Assembly: GCF_000241265.1 (NCBI RefSeq)
Contig: NZ_BAEE01000043.1
Location: 1-64,000, forward strand
DNA: 64,000 bases
Origin: Gordonia araii NBRC 100433
GTDB taxonomy: Bacteria; Actinomycetota; Actinomycetes; Mycobacteriales; Mycobacteriaceae
Direction: 5' to 3'
The notes below the pieces were generated by a model. The model was not told the origin of the DNA, searched no databases, and saw only the letters and a program-made list of their open reading frames with translations. Numbering within the stretch: position 1 is the first letter of the stretch; each line of letters opens with the position of its first letter. Both the position numbers and the translations under genes were made by a program. Shown in pieces: positions 14,779 to 25,067 of this stretch.

Positions 14779-17700
14779 GTGACCATCGACCAGCACCGAA
14801 TCTCGACCTCCCGCACGGGTGCCCCCAGCACTGGGGAAGCGCTCATCGACCGGATCGCTGACGGAGAGGCGTACGCGCTGGCGTTCGGTGGCCAGGGAAC
14901 GCCGTGGTTGCCGACGTTGGCCGAATTGGTGGTCGACGCCGAGTTGCAGCGGCACCTCGATCAGATTGTCGTCGCCGCGCAGCGACTCCTCGAACCGGTC
15001 CGTGCGGAACTCGCGATGGCCGCGCCGGATGGATTCGATCCGCTGCACTGGGTGGACCTGTTCGACGCCGCCGACCTCCTCGGGGATGAGGACGACGCCG
15101 CGGGGCATCTCCCCGACGAGGGGGCGCTGCGCGCCGCCGCCGCGTCGGTCCCGGGGATCCTGCTGGCCCAGCTCGCCGCACTGGCCTCGCTGCGGAAGCA
15201 AGGGCTCGACACCGACGAGTTCCCGCCGACCAGCGTGGTCGGACACTCGCAGGGATGCCTGGCCGTCGACGCCGTCCGCATCGGGGAGAATCTCGCGGAC
15301 CACCCGGGCGAAGGGGCGATGCTCGCACTCGCACGGCTGATCGGCGCCGCCGCCACGGTGACCGCGGCGCGGCGCGGGCTCAGCGCCGCGGCCGACGGCT
15401 CGCCGATGCTGTCGATCGCGAACGCTTCGCCGGCCCGGATCGACCAGGTGATCGAGCAGTACCGCGCGGACACGGCCGAGGGGGAGGCCGGACTGCCCGT
15501 CGTCGCCCTGCGCAACGGTCGCCGCGGCGTCGTCGTCGCCGGCACGGCACACCACCTCGCCGCGTTGCAGGCCCGCTGCGAGCAGATCGCCGCCGCTGAA
15601 GCCGACGATCGCAAGCGCAAGGTGACCGGCGGCGCGCCGTTCGCCCCGACCTTCGACCCGCTGGGTGTTTCGGTCGCCTTCCACCACCCCGAGATGACCG
15701 ACGCCGTCGACCTGGTGGCGGAATGGGCCCAGCGCTGCGGCCTGGATACCGCGTGGGCGCGCAGGCAGGCGAGTGCCGTACTAGTCGAGCCGGTCGACTG
15801 GGTCGCCATCATCGACGAGGTGACGGCCGACGGTGCCAAATGGGTCCTCGACCTCGGACCCTCCGATGTCGCGACGCGATTGACCTCGTCACTGATCCGC
15901 GGTGCGGGCGTCGGCGTCGTCCCCGCTTCGTTGCGCGGCGGCCAGCGCAATCTGTTCGCCCCCGGCGGCATTCCCGAGGTCGCCCGTCGCTGGGACCGCT
16001 ACGCCCCCAAGCTCGCCGTCCTGCCCGATGGGCGTCGGGTGATCGACACGGCGTTCACCCGGTTGACCGGCCGGTCCCCGATGCTGCTCGCGGGTATGAC
16101 GCCGACGACGGTGGATCCGGCGATCGTCGCCGCCGCCGCCAACGCGGGTCACTGGGCGGAGCTCGCCGGCGGTGGCCAGGTGACCGAGGAGATCTTCGCC
16201 GAGAACGTAGCACGGCTGACCGAACTGCTCGAACCCGGCCGACAGGCCCAGTTCAACGCCCTCTACCTCGATCCGTACCTCTGGAAGCTGCAGCTCGGCG
16301 GCAAGCGGCTCGTGCAGAAGGCACGTGCGCAGGGTGCCCCGATCGACGGTGTCATCGTCTCGGCCGGTATTCCGGAACTCGACGACGCGGTGGCCCTCGT
16401 TGATGAACTTGTCGAAGCCGGCCTGCACTACGTCGCGTTCAAGCCGGGCACGGTCGCACAGATCCGCGATGTCGTGCGGATCGCCGCCGAGGTTCCCCAC
16501 CACCCGGTGATCGTCCAGATCGAGGGCGGCCGCGCCGGTGGCCACCATTCGTGGGAGGACCTCGACGACCTGCTGCTCGCGACCTACGCGGAGCTGCGGG
16601 ATCGGGCCAACATCGTCATCTGCGTCGGTGGCGGAATCGGCACCCCCGAACGCGCCGCGGAGTACCTGTCCGGCCGCTGGTCGCTGGCGCATGACTACCC
16701 GCTGATGCCGCTCGACGGCATCCTGATCGGCACGGCGGCGATGGCGACGGCTGAGGCCACCACCAGCCCCGAGGTCAAGCAGCTGCTGGTGCAGACCGCC
16801 GGCTGCGACGACTGGATCGGCGCGGGTCACGCCGCGGCGGGCATGGCTTCGGGTCGTAGCCAGCTCGGCGCCGACATCCACGAGGTCGACAACAGCGCCT
16901 CGCGGGCCGGTCGCCTTCTCGACGAGGTCGCCGGCGACGCCGAGGCGGTCGCCGCGCGGCGCGAGGAGATCATCGCCGCGCTCGAGGGCACCGCCAAGCC
17001 CTACTTCGGCGATGTGACGACGATGACCTACGAGCAGTGGCTGCGCCGTTACGCCACCCTCGCCGTCGGTGAGCCCGGCGCGGACCTGCCGTGGGCCGAC
17101 ATCACTTGGCAGCAGCGTTTCACCGAGATGCTCCAGCGCGCGGAAGCGCGGCTGCATCCGCAGGATCGCGGCACCTTCGAGTCCCTGTTCGACGACGCGG
17201 TCGACGCCCACGCGAGTGTCGACAGGCTGGTCGCCGCCTATCCCGCGGCCACCAGCGACATCCTGCACCCCGCCGACGTCGCGTTCTTCCTCGGTCTGTG
17301 CCGTTCGCCGGGCAAGCCGGTGAACTTCGTACCCGTCATCGACGGCGACGTGCGCCGCTGGTGGCGCAGCGACTCGCTATGGCAGGCCCACGACCCGCGC
17401 TACGGCGCCGACGAGGTGTGCGTCATCCCCGGTCCGGTCGCGGTCGCGGGCATCACCGAGGCCGATGAGCCGGTCGGCGACCTGCTCGACCGTTTCGAGC
17501 GCGAGCTCGTCGACGAACTGACCACAGCCGGCGATCCGGCCGTCGAGGTCGACGCACGTCGCCGCCACCTCGCCGGTGCCGCCGGCCCCATCGCCGCCGC
17601 GCTGTCCGCCGCCGACGTGCGGTGGGCGCAGCGCATCGTGCCCAACCCCGTGCTGCGGCTGGGCGCCCCCGACCGCTGGGAGATCGTCGGCGAGGACCTG

Positions 17701-20700
17701 GCCGAGCACGCACCGTCGGGCGCCACGCTGCGCGCTCACGACGGCGGCTCGGACTCGTCGGTGCGACTGGACCTGGTCGTGCCGATCGGCTCGACCTCGA
17801 CGACCATCCCGCTGACCGTCACCCCGGCCGTGCTCGACGGGGGTGCGCCGCTCGTCGGCATCGACGACGCGGGGACGGCGATGGGCGAGATCGTGCGCGT
17901 CGCCGCCGGCGGCGACCTGACGAGCACCGACGTTTCCTCCGACGGCGAGGTGACCGCGCGAGCGAGCGTCTCGTGGGACCCGAACCTGGTCGCCGACCAC
18001 CGCGGCGTCACGACGGCCTCTCTGCCGTCGACGCTCGCCCCAGAACCCGGGCTCACCGTTCCGGACGTGTTCGTCGGTCTGAGCTGGCCCTCGGTGTTCG
18101 CCCTGGTCGGCGCCGCCCGGACCGATGCTGGGACCCCCGTCGTCGAGGGCCTCCTCGACCTCGTCCACCTCGACCACGCCATCGCTGTCCACGCTCCGGC
18201 GCCGGGCGAGCGCGCCGAGCTCTCGGTGACCGCGACGCTGCGCGGCGTCACCGACACCACCGTCGGCCGCGTGCTGGCCGTCGATGTCGAGCTGACCGAC
18301 GGGGCGACGCGCCTGGCATCGATGCGGGAGCGCTTCGCCATCCGCGGCCGTCTCGGCGACGGCGACCTGGCCGACCCGGTGCGCGCCGGCGGACTGCCCG
18401 ACGACGAGCGCGACGCCACGCGGAAGTTCCTGCGCGCGGCGACTATCGTCGCACCCCGCGCGATGGACGGCTTCGCGCTGGTCTCCGGTGATCACAACCC
18501 CATTCACACCGACGTCAACGCCGCCGCCCTGGCCGGTCTCGGCGAGCCGATCGTCCACGGAATGTGGCTCTCGGCCGCGGCCCAACAGGTCGTCACCGCC
18601 CGCGACGGCCGGCGCGCCGGCGCGCCGCGCGCCATCGAGGGCTGGACCATCCGCTTCCTCGGAATGGTTCGCCTTGGTGATCAGGTCGACGTCCGCGTCG
18701 ACCGGGTGGGTATCGATCGCGGCCGCGAGGTCGTCGAGGTGTCGATGAAGGTCGGCGGTGAACTGGTCGCCGCCGCCACCGCGTTGCTGGCCGCGCCGCT
18801 CACCGTCTACGCCTTCCCGGGCCAGGGCATCCAGAGCAAGGGGATGGGCCTGGAAGCTCGCTCGCGCTCGGCTGCCGCCCGCGACGTGTGGGACCGTGCC
18901 GACGCGCACACCCGTGCGGCACTCGGCTTCTCCATCCTCGCGGTCGTCCGCGACAACCCGACGACCCTCGTCGCCAACGGCACGACCTACCACCACCCCG
19001 ACGGCGTTCTGTTCCTGACACAGTTCACGCAGGTCGCCATGGCCACCCTCGGGGTCGCGCAGGTCGCCGAGTTGCGCGAGGCCGGTGGCTTCGTGGAGAG
19101 CGCGATCACCGCCGGGCACTCCGTCGGTGAGTACAACGCCCTCGCCGCCTGCGCCGGGGTTCTCCCGCTCGAGGCAGTCCTGGAGGTCGTATTCCAGCGC
19201 GGCGAGGCGATGCACCATCTGGTTCCGCGCGACGCCAAGGGCAACAGCGACTACCGGATGGCGGCGATCCGCCCGAGCCAGTTCGGCCTGGCCGATGACG
19301 ACGTCGACGGCTTCGTCGCCGGTGTCGCGGCCGAGTCGGGGGAGTTCCTCGAGGTGGTGAACCTCAACCTGCGCGGTTCGCAGTACGCGATCGCCGGAAC
19401 CGTCGCCGGTCTCGCGGCCCTGGAGAAGGAGATCGAGCGCCGCGTCGCCGAGTTCGGCGGCAAGCGGGCCTTCATCCTCGTGCCGGGCATCGATGTGCCG
19501 TTCCATTCGACGGTGCTGCGCGAGGGCGTGCCCGCGTTCCGGGAACGCCTCGACGACCTCCTGCCCGAGCACGTCGACCCGGAGATTCTCGTCGGGCGCT
19601 ACATCCCGAATCTGGTGCCGCGCCTGTTCAACCTGAGCCGCGAATTCATCACCGAGATCGCCGAATTGGTGCCGTCCGACCCGCTGAACGACGTACTCGC
19701 AGACTTCGCGTCCTGGTCGGTGCGCCCGGCCGAGCTGACCCGCGTCGTCCTCATCGAACTCCTCGCCTGGCAGTTCGCCAGCCCGGTGCGCTGGATCGAG
19801 ACGCAGGACCTGTTGTTCGGCCCGACGAGCCAGGGCGGACTCAACGTCGGCCGGTTCGTGGAAGTCGGCGTGAAATCGGCGCCCACCCTGTCCGGGCTGG
19901 CCAACAACACGCTCAAGCTGGACCGGTTCGCCGCGGCCGATGCCGACGTTCTCAACGTCGAGCGCGACAGCGCGGTCTTGCTCGGCGCCGACGAGGGCGC
20001 CGAGCCCGAAGAGGATGTCGCGCCGGAGCCGTCATCGCAGGAGCAGGCACCCGCTCAGGAGGCTTCGGCTCCCGCGGCCCCGGCGGCTGCACCCGCCCCC
20101 GCCGCGTCTACCGGACCCCGTCCCGACGACCTGGCATTCGAGCCGGCCGACGCGGTGCGCGCGGTGATCGCCCAGTGGACCAAGATCCGCGTCGAGCAGA
20201 TCGGGGCCGCCGACACGATCGAAGCGCTCTGCGACGGCGTCTCGTCGCGACGCAACCAGTTGCTCCTCGACATCGGCGCCGAGCTCGGTCTCGGCGCGAT
20301 CGACGGCGCGGCCGAAGCTCCGCTCACGGCCCTGGGCGAGTCGGTGAACACGCTCGCCCGCGGCTACCGGCCGCTGGGCCCGGTCCTCACCGACGCGGTG
20401 GGCGACCAGCTGCGTCGCATCGCCGGTCCGCTCGGGAAGCGCGCGAACTACCTCACCGAGCGCGTCACCGACGTGTGGCAGCTCGGATCGGGCTGGGCGA
20501 CCCACGCCGCCGTCGCGGTGGCGTTGGGCACCCGTGAGGGCGACAGCGTGCGCGGCGGTAGCCTCGGCGACCTCGCCGACGGCCCGATCGGCAATCTGGC
20601 AGCGCTCGACTCCGTCATCGACCGGGCGATCCAGTCCGTCGGCACGGCTCACGGCGTCGCGGTGGCCCTGCCCGCGAGCGGGGGAGAAGCGGGCGGAACG

Positions 20701-23700
20701 GTCGATGCCGCCGCGCTCGGCGAGTTCACCGAGCAGATCACCGGTCAGTCGGGCGTCCTCGCCGTCGCGGCGCGCACCGTCCTGCGCCAGCTCGGCCTCG
20801 ACGAGACCGCCGAGTACGATCTCGCGGTCGACGACGAGTCGGGTGTCCTCGCCGATCGTGTCGCGGCCGAACTCGGCTCGGACTGGGCACGCACCGTCGC
20901 GCCGGTCTTCGACGATCGCCGGACGGTGTTGCTCGACGACCGCTGGGCCAGCGCCCGCGCCGACCTGGCGCAGTTGTGGCTGGCCGACGCCGACGATCTC
21001 GACGCCGAGTTCGCCGATCGCACCGAAGCCTTCCGGGGCGCGGGCGAGACCGTGGCCGACCACGCGACGTGGTGGCAGGGCAAAGCCCTGGCCCGCGGCC
21101 GCGACGTGCATGCGCGGCTGTTCGCCCAGATCGCGCAGGTGGCACAGGATCCCGAGCCGGGCGTCTACGCCGACGACATCGCCGTGGTGACCGGAGCCGC
21201 CGACGGCTCGATCGCCGGAGCGGTCGTCGCCGGGCTGCTGCGCGGTGGAGCCACCGTCATCGCCACCACGTCGCGGCTGAACACCGATCGGCTGGACTTC
21301 TTCAAGAAGTGCTACCGGGAGAACGCGCGCTACGGCGCGGCGCTGTGGGTGGCGCCGGCCAACCTGGCCAGCTACACCGACGTCGACGCGCTCGCCGAGT
21401 GGATCGGCGAGGAGCAGTCGCAAACGCTCGGCGGCGCGACCGAGCTGATCAAGCCCGCCATGCGCCCGACACTGCTGTTCCCGTTCGCCGCCCCGCGCGT
21501 CGCCGGTGATCTCACCGATGCCGGTGCCCGTACCGAGGCGGAGATGAAAGTGCTGTTGTGGTCGGTCGAGCGCATGATCGGCGGCCTGTCCGGTCTGCAC
21601 GCGGACCACAACATCGACGCCCGCCTCCACGTCGTGCTGCCGGGTTCGCCCAACCGCGGCATGTTCGGCGGCGACGGAGCCTACGGCGAGGCGAAGGCGG
21701 CGCTCGACGCCGTCGTCACCCGCTGGTCGGCTGAGTCGTCGTGGGGCTCGCGCACCACGCTGGCCCACGCCCTCATCGGGTGGGTGCGAGGCACCGGCCT
21801 GATGGGCGGCAACGATCCGATGGTCGCTGCCGTCGAGGCGGCAGGCGTGCGGACGTGGAGCACCGACGAGATGGCCGCCGAGCTGCTGGCGCTCTGCACG
21901 GCCGAGCAGCGCGAGTCCGCGCGGACCGCACCGCTGCAGGCCGACCTGACCGCCGGTCTCGACCCCTCGATCGACTTGAAGGCGCTTGCCGAGGCCGCAC
22001 AAGCCGACGAGAACGGCGCGACCGACGCGTCGGCCGTCGCCGCCACCGGGTCCGCGGATGTCGCCGCCCTTCCGCACCCGGCACGCGCTCCGCACGAGGC
22101 ACCGGTCGCCTGGCCGGAGATCGACGTCGCACCGGAGGACCTCGTGGTCATCGTCGGGGCGGGCGAGGTCGGCCCGTACGGTTCCGCGCGCACCCGGTTC
22201 GACATCGAGGTGTCGGGCGAGTTGTCGGCGGCCGGCGTCGTCGAACTCGCCTGGAGCACCGGGCTGATCACATGGGAGGAGAACCCGAATCCCGGCTGGT
22301 ACGACGCGCAGACCGGCGATGCCGTGCCCGAGGCGGAGATCGCCGAGCGCTACCACGACGAGGTCGTCGCGCGCTGCGGCATCCGCCGCTACGGCGACGA
22401 CGGCGCGATGGTCGACAACTCCTCGCCGCTGCTGGAGTCGGTGTTCCTCGACGAGGACCTGACATTCACGGTCACCTCCGAGGAGGCCGCGCGCGCCTTC
22501 GTCGCCGCTGACCCCGAGCACACCCGGATCGCCGCGGTGCCCGACACCGGCGAGTTCACCGTCACCCGCCTGGCCGGCACGGAGATCCGCGTGCCGCGCC
22601 GCTTCGAACTGAGCCGCACCGTCGGCGGGCAGATCCCGACCGGGTTCGACCCGGTCCGCTGGGGCGTCAGCCCCGACATGGCGAGTTCGATCGACCGGGT
22701 CGCGCTGTGGAACCTGGTCGCCACCGTCGACGCGTTCCTCTCCAGCGGGTTCACACCCGAGGAGTTGATGCGCTGGGTACATCCGACGCTCGTCGCCAAC
22801 ACCCAGGGCACCGGCATGGGCGGCATGACCTCGATGCGGTCGCTGTACGTCGACACCCTGTTGGGCGAGTCGAAGGCCAACGACATCTTGCAGGAGGCGC
22901 TGCCCAACGTTGTCGCGGCTCACGTCGTCCAGTCCTACATCGGCAGCTACGGATCGATGATCCACCCGGTGGCGGCGTGCGCCACCGCCGCGGTCTCGGT
23001 GGAGGAAGGCGCAGACAAGATTCGCCTGGGCAAGGCGCTGTTCGCCGTCGCCGGCGGGTTCGACGACCTCGGCATCGAGGGCATCGTCGGATTCGGGGAC
23101 ATGTCGGCCACGGCCGACTCGGCGGCGATGGCCGCGCGCGGAATCGACGAGCGCCGCTACTCGCGGGCCAACGACCGCCGACGCGGCGGATTCGTCGAAT
23201 CGCAGGGCGGCGGCACGGTGTTGCTGGCCCGCGGCGATGTGGCGGCACAACTCGGTCTGCCGGTGCTCGGTGTGGTCGCGTTCGCGCAGAGCTTCGGCGA
23301 CGGCGTGCACACCTCGATCCCGGCACCCGGCATCGGCGCGCTCGGTGCCGCCCGCGGCGAACTCGACTCGCCACTGGCGCGGTCGCTGCGCGAATTGGGT
23401 TGCAGCCCCGACGATGTCGCCGTCGTGTCCAAGCACGACACGTCGACCAAGGCCAACGACCCGAACGAGTCGAAGCTGCACGAGCACCTCGCGGCGGCGA
23501 TCGGCCGCGGCGACGGTGCACCGCTGTTCGTCGTGTCGCAAAAGGCGTTGACCGGACACGCCAAGGGTGGTGCTGCGGCCTTCCAGCTGATCGGGCTGTG
23601 CCAGGTGCTGAGTGCGGGCATCATCCCGCCGAACCGGAGCCTGGACTGTGTCGACGACGACTTGGCCGTCTACGAGCACCTGGTATGGCCGACGAGCCCG

Positions 23701-24087
23701 CTGCACATGGACGGACAGTTCGAACTGAAGGCCGGCTTGCTGACCTCGCTCGGCTTCGGTCACGTGTCGGGTTTGATCGCCGTCGTGCATCCGGAGGCGT
23801 TCATCGCGTCTCTGCCGGCCGATGAGCGGGAGGCCTACCGCGCCCGCCGTGCCGAGCGGCTGCGCGACGGGCAGCAGCGCCTGCTGGAGGCGATGTGCGG
23901 CGGCGACCCGGCGTACAGCCGACCGTCCGGCCGTCGTTTCGACGACACCGCCGCTCAGGCCGAGAGCGCGCAGGAAGCCGCGCTGCTGCTCGACGGCGAC
24001 GCGCGCCTCGACGCCGAGGGAGCGTATCGCCGGGGCGCCGGAATCGGCCCGCTCGCCGGCGCGTCCGGCGCCGGATGCCACCGGTGA
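14779..24087 (+). CDS. fas: Type I fatty acid synthase, single-chain multidomain
   Basis: 3,102 residues from GTG 14779, preceded by AAGGAG. Domain order read from motifs: acetyltransferase with GHSQGC (Ser ~157); enoyl reductase ~420-750 (GGGIGTPERAAEYLSGRWS, EGGRAGGHHSWED ~584); dehydratase/hotdog with GDHNPIHTD (~1237); malonyl/palmitoyl transferase GHSVGEYN (Ser ~1448); Ala/Pro linker then ACP with DGVSSRRNQ (Ser ~1822); ketoreductase Rossmann VVTGAADGSIAG (~2135); ketosynthase with ACATAAVS (Cys ~2734) and TGHAKGGAAA. This is the mycobacterial fused alpha-beta FAS I that makes acyl-CoA primers for mycolate and membrane lipid. Length and order match the family, with no break seen. acpS overlaps its end. 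Confidence 0.97.
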   Translation: MTIDQHRISTSRTGAPSTGEALIDRIADGEAYALAFGGQGTPWLPTLAELVVDAELQRHLDQIVVAAQRLLEPVRAELAMAAPDGFDPLHWVDLFDAADLLGDEDDAAGHLPDEGALRAAAASVPGILLAQLAALASLRKQGLDTDEFPPTSVVGHSQGCLAVDAVRIGENLADHPGEGAMLALARLIGAAATVTAARRGLSAAADGSPMLSIANASPARIDQVIEQYRADTAEGEAGLPVVALRNGRRGVVVAGTAHHLAALQARCEQIAAAEADDRKRKVTGGAPFAPTFDPLGVSVAFHHPEMTDAVDLVAEWAQRCGLDTAWARRQASAVLVEPVDWVAIIDEVTADGAKWVLDLGPSDVATRLTSSLIRGAGVGVVPASLRGGQRNLFAPGGIPEVARRWDRYAPKLAVLPDGRRVIDTAFTRLTGRSPMLLAGMTPTTVDPAIVAAAANAGHWAELAGGGQVTEEIFAENVARLTELLEPGRQAQFNALYLDPYLWKLQLGGKRLVQKARAQGAPIDGVIVSAGIPELDDAVALVDELVEAGLHYVAFKPGTVAQIRDVVRIAAEVPHHPVIVQIEGGRAGGHHSWEDLDDLLLATYAELRDRANIVICVGGGIGTPERAAEYLSGRWSLAHDYPLMPLDGILIGTAAMATAEATTSPEVKQLLVQTAGCDDWIGAGHAAAGMASGRSQLGADIHEVDNSASRAGRLLDEVAGDAEAVAARREEIIAALEGTAKPYFGDVTTMTYEQWLRRYATLAVGEPGADLPWADITWQQRFTEMLQRAEARLHPQDRGTFESLFDDAVDAHASVDRLVAAYPAATSDILHPADVAFFLGLCRSPGKPVNFVPVIDGDVRRWWRSDSLWQAHDPRYGADEVCVIPGPVAVAGITEADEPVGDLLDRFERELVDELTTAGDPAVEVDARRRHLAGAAGPIAAALSAADVRWAQRIVPNPVLRLGAPDRWEIVGEDLAEHAPSGATLRAHDGGSDSSVRLDLVVPIGSTSTTIPLTVTPAVLDGGAPLVGIDDAGTAMGEIVRVAAGGDLTSTDVSSDGEVTARASVSWDPNLVADHRGVTTASLPSTLAPEPGLTVPDVFVGLSWPSVFALVGAARTDAGTPVVEGLLDLVHLDHAIAVHAPAPGERAELSVTATLRGVTDTTVGRVLAVDVELTDGATRLASMRERFAIRGRLGDGDLADPVRAGGLPDDERDATRKFLRAATIVAPRAMDGFALVSGDHNPIHTDVNAAALAGLGEPIVHGMWLSAAAQQVVTARDGRRAGAPRAIEGWTIRFLGMVRLGDQVDVRVDRVGIDRGREVVEVSMKVGGELVAAATALLAAPLTVYAFPGQGIQSKGMGLEARSRSAAARDVWDRADAHTRAALGFSILAVVRDNPTTLVANGTTYHHPDGVLFLTQFTQVAMATLGVAQVAELREAGGFVESAITAGHSVGEYNALAACAGVLPLEAVLEVVFQRGEAMHHLVPRDAKGNSDYRMAAIRPSQFGLADDDVDGFVAGVAAESGEFLEVVNLNLRGSQYAIAGTVAGLAALEKEIERRVAEFGGKRAFILVPGIDVPFHSTVLREGVPAFRERLDDLLPEHVDPEILVGRYIPNLVPRLFNLSREFITEIAELVPSDPLNDVLADFASWSVRPAELTRVVLIELLAWQFASPVRWIETQDLLFGPTSQGGLNVGRFVEVGVKSAPTLSGLANNTLKLDRFAAADADVLNVERDSAVLLGADEGAEPEEDVAPEPSSQEQAPAQEASAPAAPAAAPAPAASTGPRPDDLAFEPADAVRAVIAQWTKIRVEQIGAADTIEALCDGVSSRRNQLLLDIGAELGLGAIDGAAEAPLTALGESVNTLARGYRPLGPVLTDAVGDQLRRIAGPLGKRANYLTERVTDVWQLGSGWATHAAVAVALGTREGDSVRGGSLGDLADGPIGNLAALDSVIDRAIQSVGTAHGVAVALPASGGEAGGTVDAAALGEFTEQITGQSGVLAVAARTVLRQLGLDETAEYDLAVDDESGVLADRVAAELGSDWARTVAPVFDDRRTVLLDDRWASARADLAQLWLADADDLDAEFADRTEAFRGAGETVADHATWWQGKALARGRDVHARLFAQIAQVAQDPEPGVYADDIAVVTGAADGSIAGAVVAGLLRGGATVIATTSRLNTDRLDFFKKCYRENARYGAALWVAPANLASYTDVDALAEWIGEEQSQTLGGATELIKPAMRPTLLFPFAAPRVAGDLTDAGARTEAEMKVLLWSVERMIGGLSGLHADHNIDARLHVVLPGSPNRGMFGGDGAYGEAKAALDAVVTRWSAESSWGSRTTLAHALIGWVRGTGLMGGNDPMVAAVEAAGVRTWSTDEMAAELLALCTAEQRESARTAPLQADLTAGLDPSIDLKALAEAAQADENGATDASAVAATGSADVAALPHPARAPHEAPVAWPEIDVAPEDLVVIVGAGEVGPYGSARTRFDIEVSGELSAAGVVELAWSTGLITWEENPNPGWYDAQTGDAVPEAEIAERYHDEVVARCGIRRYGDDGAMVDNSSPLLESVFLDEDLTFTVTSEEAARAFVAADPEHTRIAAVPDTGEFTVTRLAGTEIRVPRRFELSRTVGGQIPTGFDPVRWGVSPDMASSIDRVALWNLVATVDAFLSSGFTPEELMRWVHPTLVANTQGTGMGGMTSMRSLYVDTLLGESKANDILQEALPNVVAAHVVQSYIGSYGSMIHPVAACATAAVSVEEGADKIRLGKALFAVAGGFDDLGIEGIVGFGDMSATADSAAMAARGIDERRYSRANDRRRGGFVESQGGGTVLLARGDVAAQLGLPVLGVVAFAQSFGDGVHTSIPAPGIGALGAARGELDSPLARSLRELGCSPDDVAVVSKHDTSTKANDPNESKLHEHLAAAIGRGDGAPLFVVSQKALTGHAKGGAAAFQLIGLCQVLSAGIIPPNRSLDCVDDDLAVYEHLVWPTSPLHMDGQFELKAGLLTSLGFGHVSGLIAVVHPEAFIASLPADEREAYRARRAERLRDGQQRLLEAMCGGDPAYSRPSGRRFDDTAAQAESAQEAALLLDGDARLDAEGAYRRGAGIGPLAGASGAGCHR

Positions 24088-24491
24088 CCGTGGTGGGTGT
24101 GGGGCTCGACCTCGTGTCGATCCCCGAGTTCGCCGAGCAGTTGGCACAGCCGGGCACTCGGTTCACGGATGCCTTCACCGCCGGCGAGCGGCGGGACGCG
24201 CGGGCCGGGACCGGCGGTCCCGAACGCCATCTCGCCGCCCGGTGGGCGGCGAAGGAGGCCGTCATCAAGGCGTGGTCGGTGAGCCGTTTCGCGCGGCGAC
24301 CGGCGCTGCCGATGATCGTGCACTCCGATATCGAGGTGGTGACCGACAACTGGGGGCGGCCGGCGATCCGGCTGTCCGGGGCGATCGCGGAGTTCCTCGC
24401 CGAGGCGCGGGTCCACGTCTCGCTCACCCACGACGGCGACACCGCCGCCGCGGTTGCGATCCTGGAGGAGGGTGCGCCCGAGTCGGACTAG
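24075..24491 (+). CDS. acpS: Holo-[acyl-carrier-protein] synthase
   Basis: 138 residues from ATG 24075; GTG 24084 (GTGA overlap with the fas stop) is an alternative start. AcpS signature: VGVGLDLVSIPEF at the start (Mg-binding Asp) and RHLAARWAAKEAVIKAWS (the Glu and Lys of the WxxKEAxxK motif). It transfers 4'-phosphopantetheine from CoA to the ACP serine; fused after fas as in mycobacteria, it is the expected activator of the FAS I ACP domain. Its end overlaps the convergent glycolipid-binding gene by four bases. Confidence 0.95.
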   Translation: MPPVTVVGVGLDLVSIPEFAEQLAQPGTRFTDAFTAGERRDARAGTGGPERHLAARWAAKEAVIKAWSVSRFARRPALPMIVHSDIEVVTDNWGRPAIRLSGAIAEFLAEARVHVSLTHDGDTAAAVAILEEGAPESD

Positions 24492-25024
24492 CGCTGCGGC
24501 GCGCGCGTGAAGAGGCCCGGGTAGTCGACGACGAGACCGGCATCGTCGACGGTGATCGTTCTGCGGAAGTCGGAGTCGCGCGCTTCGTAGCGATACCGGT
24601 GGGTGTCCAACCGCGTGTACCGCTGCGGGTCGGGTGCCACCGTGAGTTCGTGGACGTCGACATACGCGGTGATGATGTCGGCTCGCCGTCCGATGTCGAG
24701 CGACAGGCGCCGGATCGGCAGGGTGTTGGTCAGAGGCGATGCGGAGATATCGACTTCGCGGGCTTCGGCGAGGTCCGGTCGCCGCAGCCCGTCGACTAGC
24801 CACGTACGGCCGACTCGGCTTACCGACAGGGTTCGCCGGTCGGTGACCAGCACGAGCGAGGTGAACTCCCAGGCGGAGGTGGCATGCAGCGTGTAGCTGC
24901 AGGCCACCGCGCCACCCGCCAGCACACTCGTGACGCGGGTGTCTCGTACATTCTCAACGACATGACACCGTTCCACGCTGGCGCCGTCGGCGCTGTGCCA
25001 CTCCGCCATCGTCGTCGTGGTCAC
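24488..25024 (-). CDS. Putative glycolipid-binding family protein
   Basis: 178 residues from GTG 25024 (AAAGGG upstream); ATG 25009 is another option. It looks like the Glycolipid_bind (PF06475) family: VLVTDRRTLSVSR, RTWLVDGLRRPDL, DISASPLTNTLPIRRL and the closing YRYEARDSDFRRTITVDDAGLVVDYPGLF. The family name comes from a structural prediction; biochemical function is poorly known. It is next to the fatty-acid synthase pair but on the opposite strand, convergent with acpS. Confidence 0.8.
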   Translation of the reverse strand: MTTTTMAEWHSADGASVERCHVVENVRDTRVTSVLAGGAVACSYTLHATSAWEFTSLVLVTDRRTLSVSRVGRTWLVDGLRRPDLAEAREVDISASPLTNTLPIRRLSLDIGRRADIITAYVDVHELTVAPDPQRYTRLDTHRYRYEARDSDFRRTITVDDAGLVVDYPGLFTRAPQR

Positions 25025-25067
25025 CGTCGTCGCCCTTTCGTGCGTGGGTACTCTCAACCCGCGCGAT

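Noticed and set aside
20032-24147. 1,371-codon open frame opposite the fas gene
   Set aside because: It mirrors the codon structure of the sense gene (GC-rich third positions), is rich in Arg/His/Gly/Val and has no domain. The sense strand is an intact FAS I.
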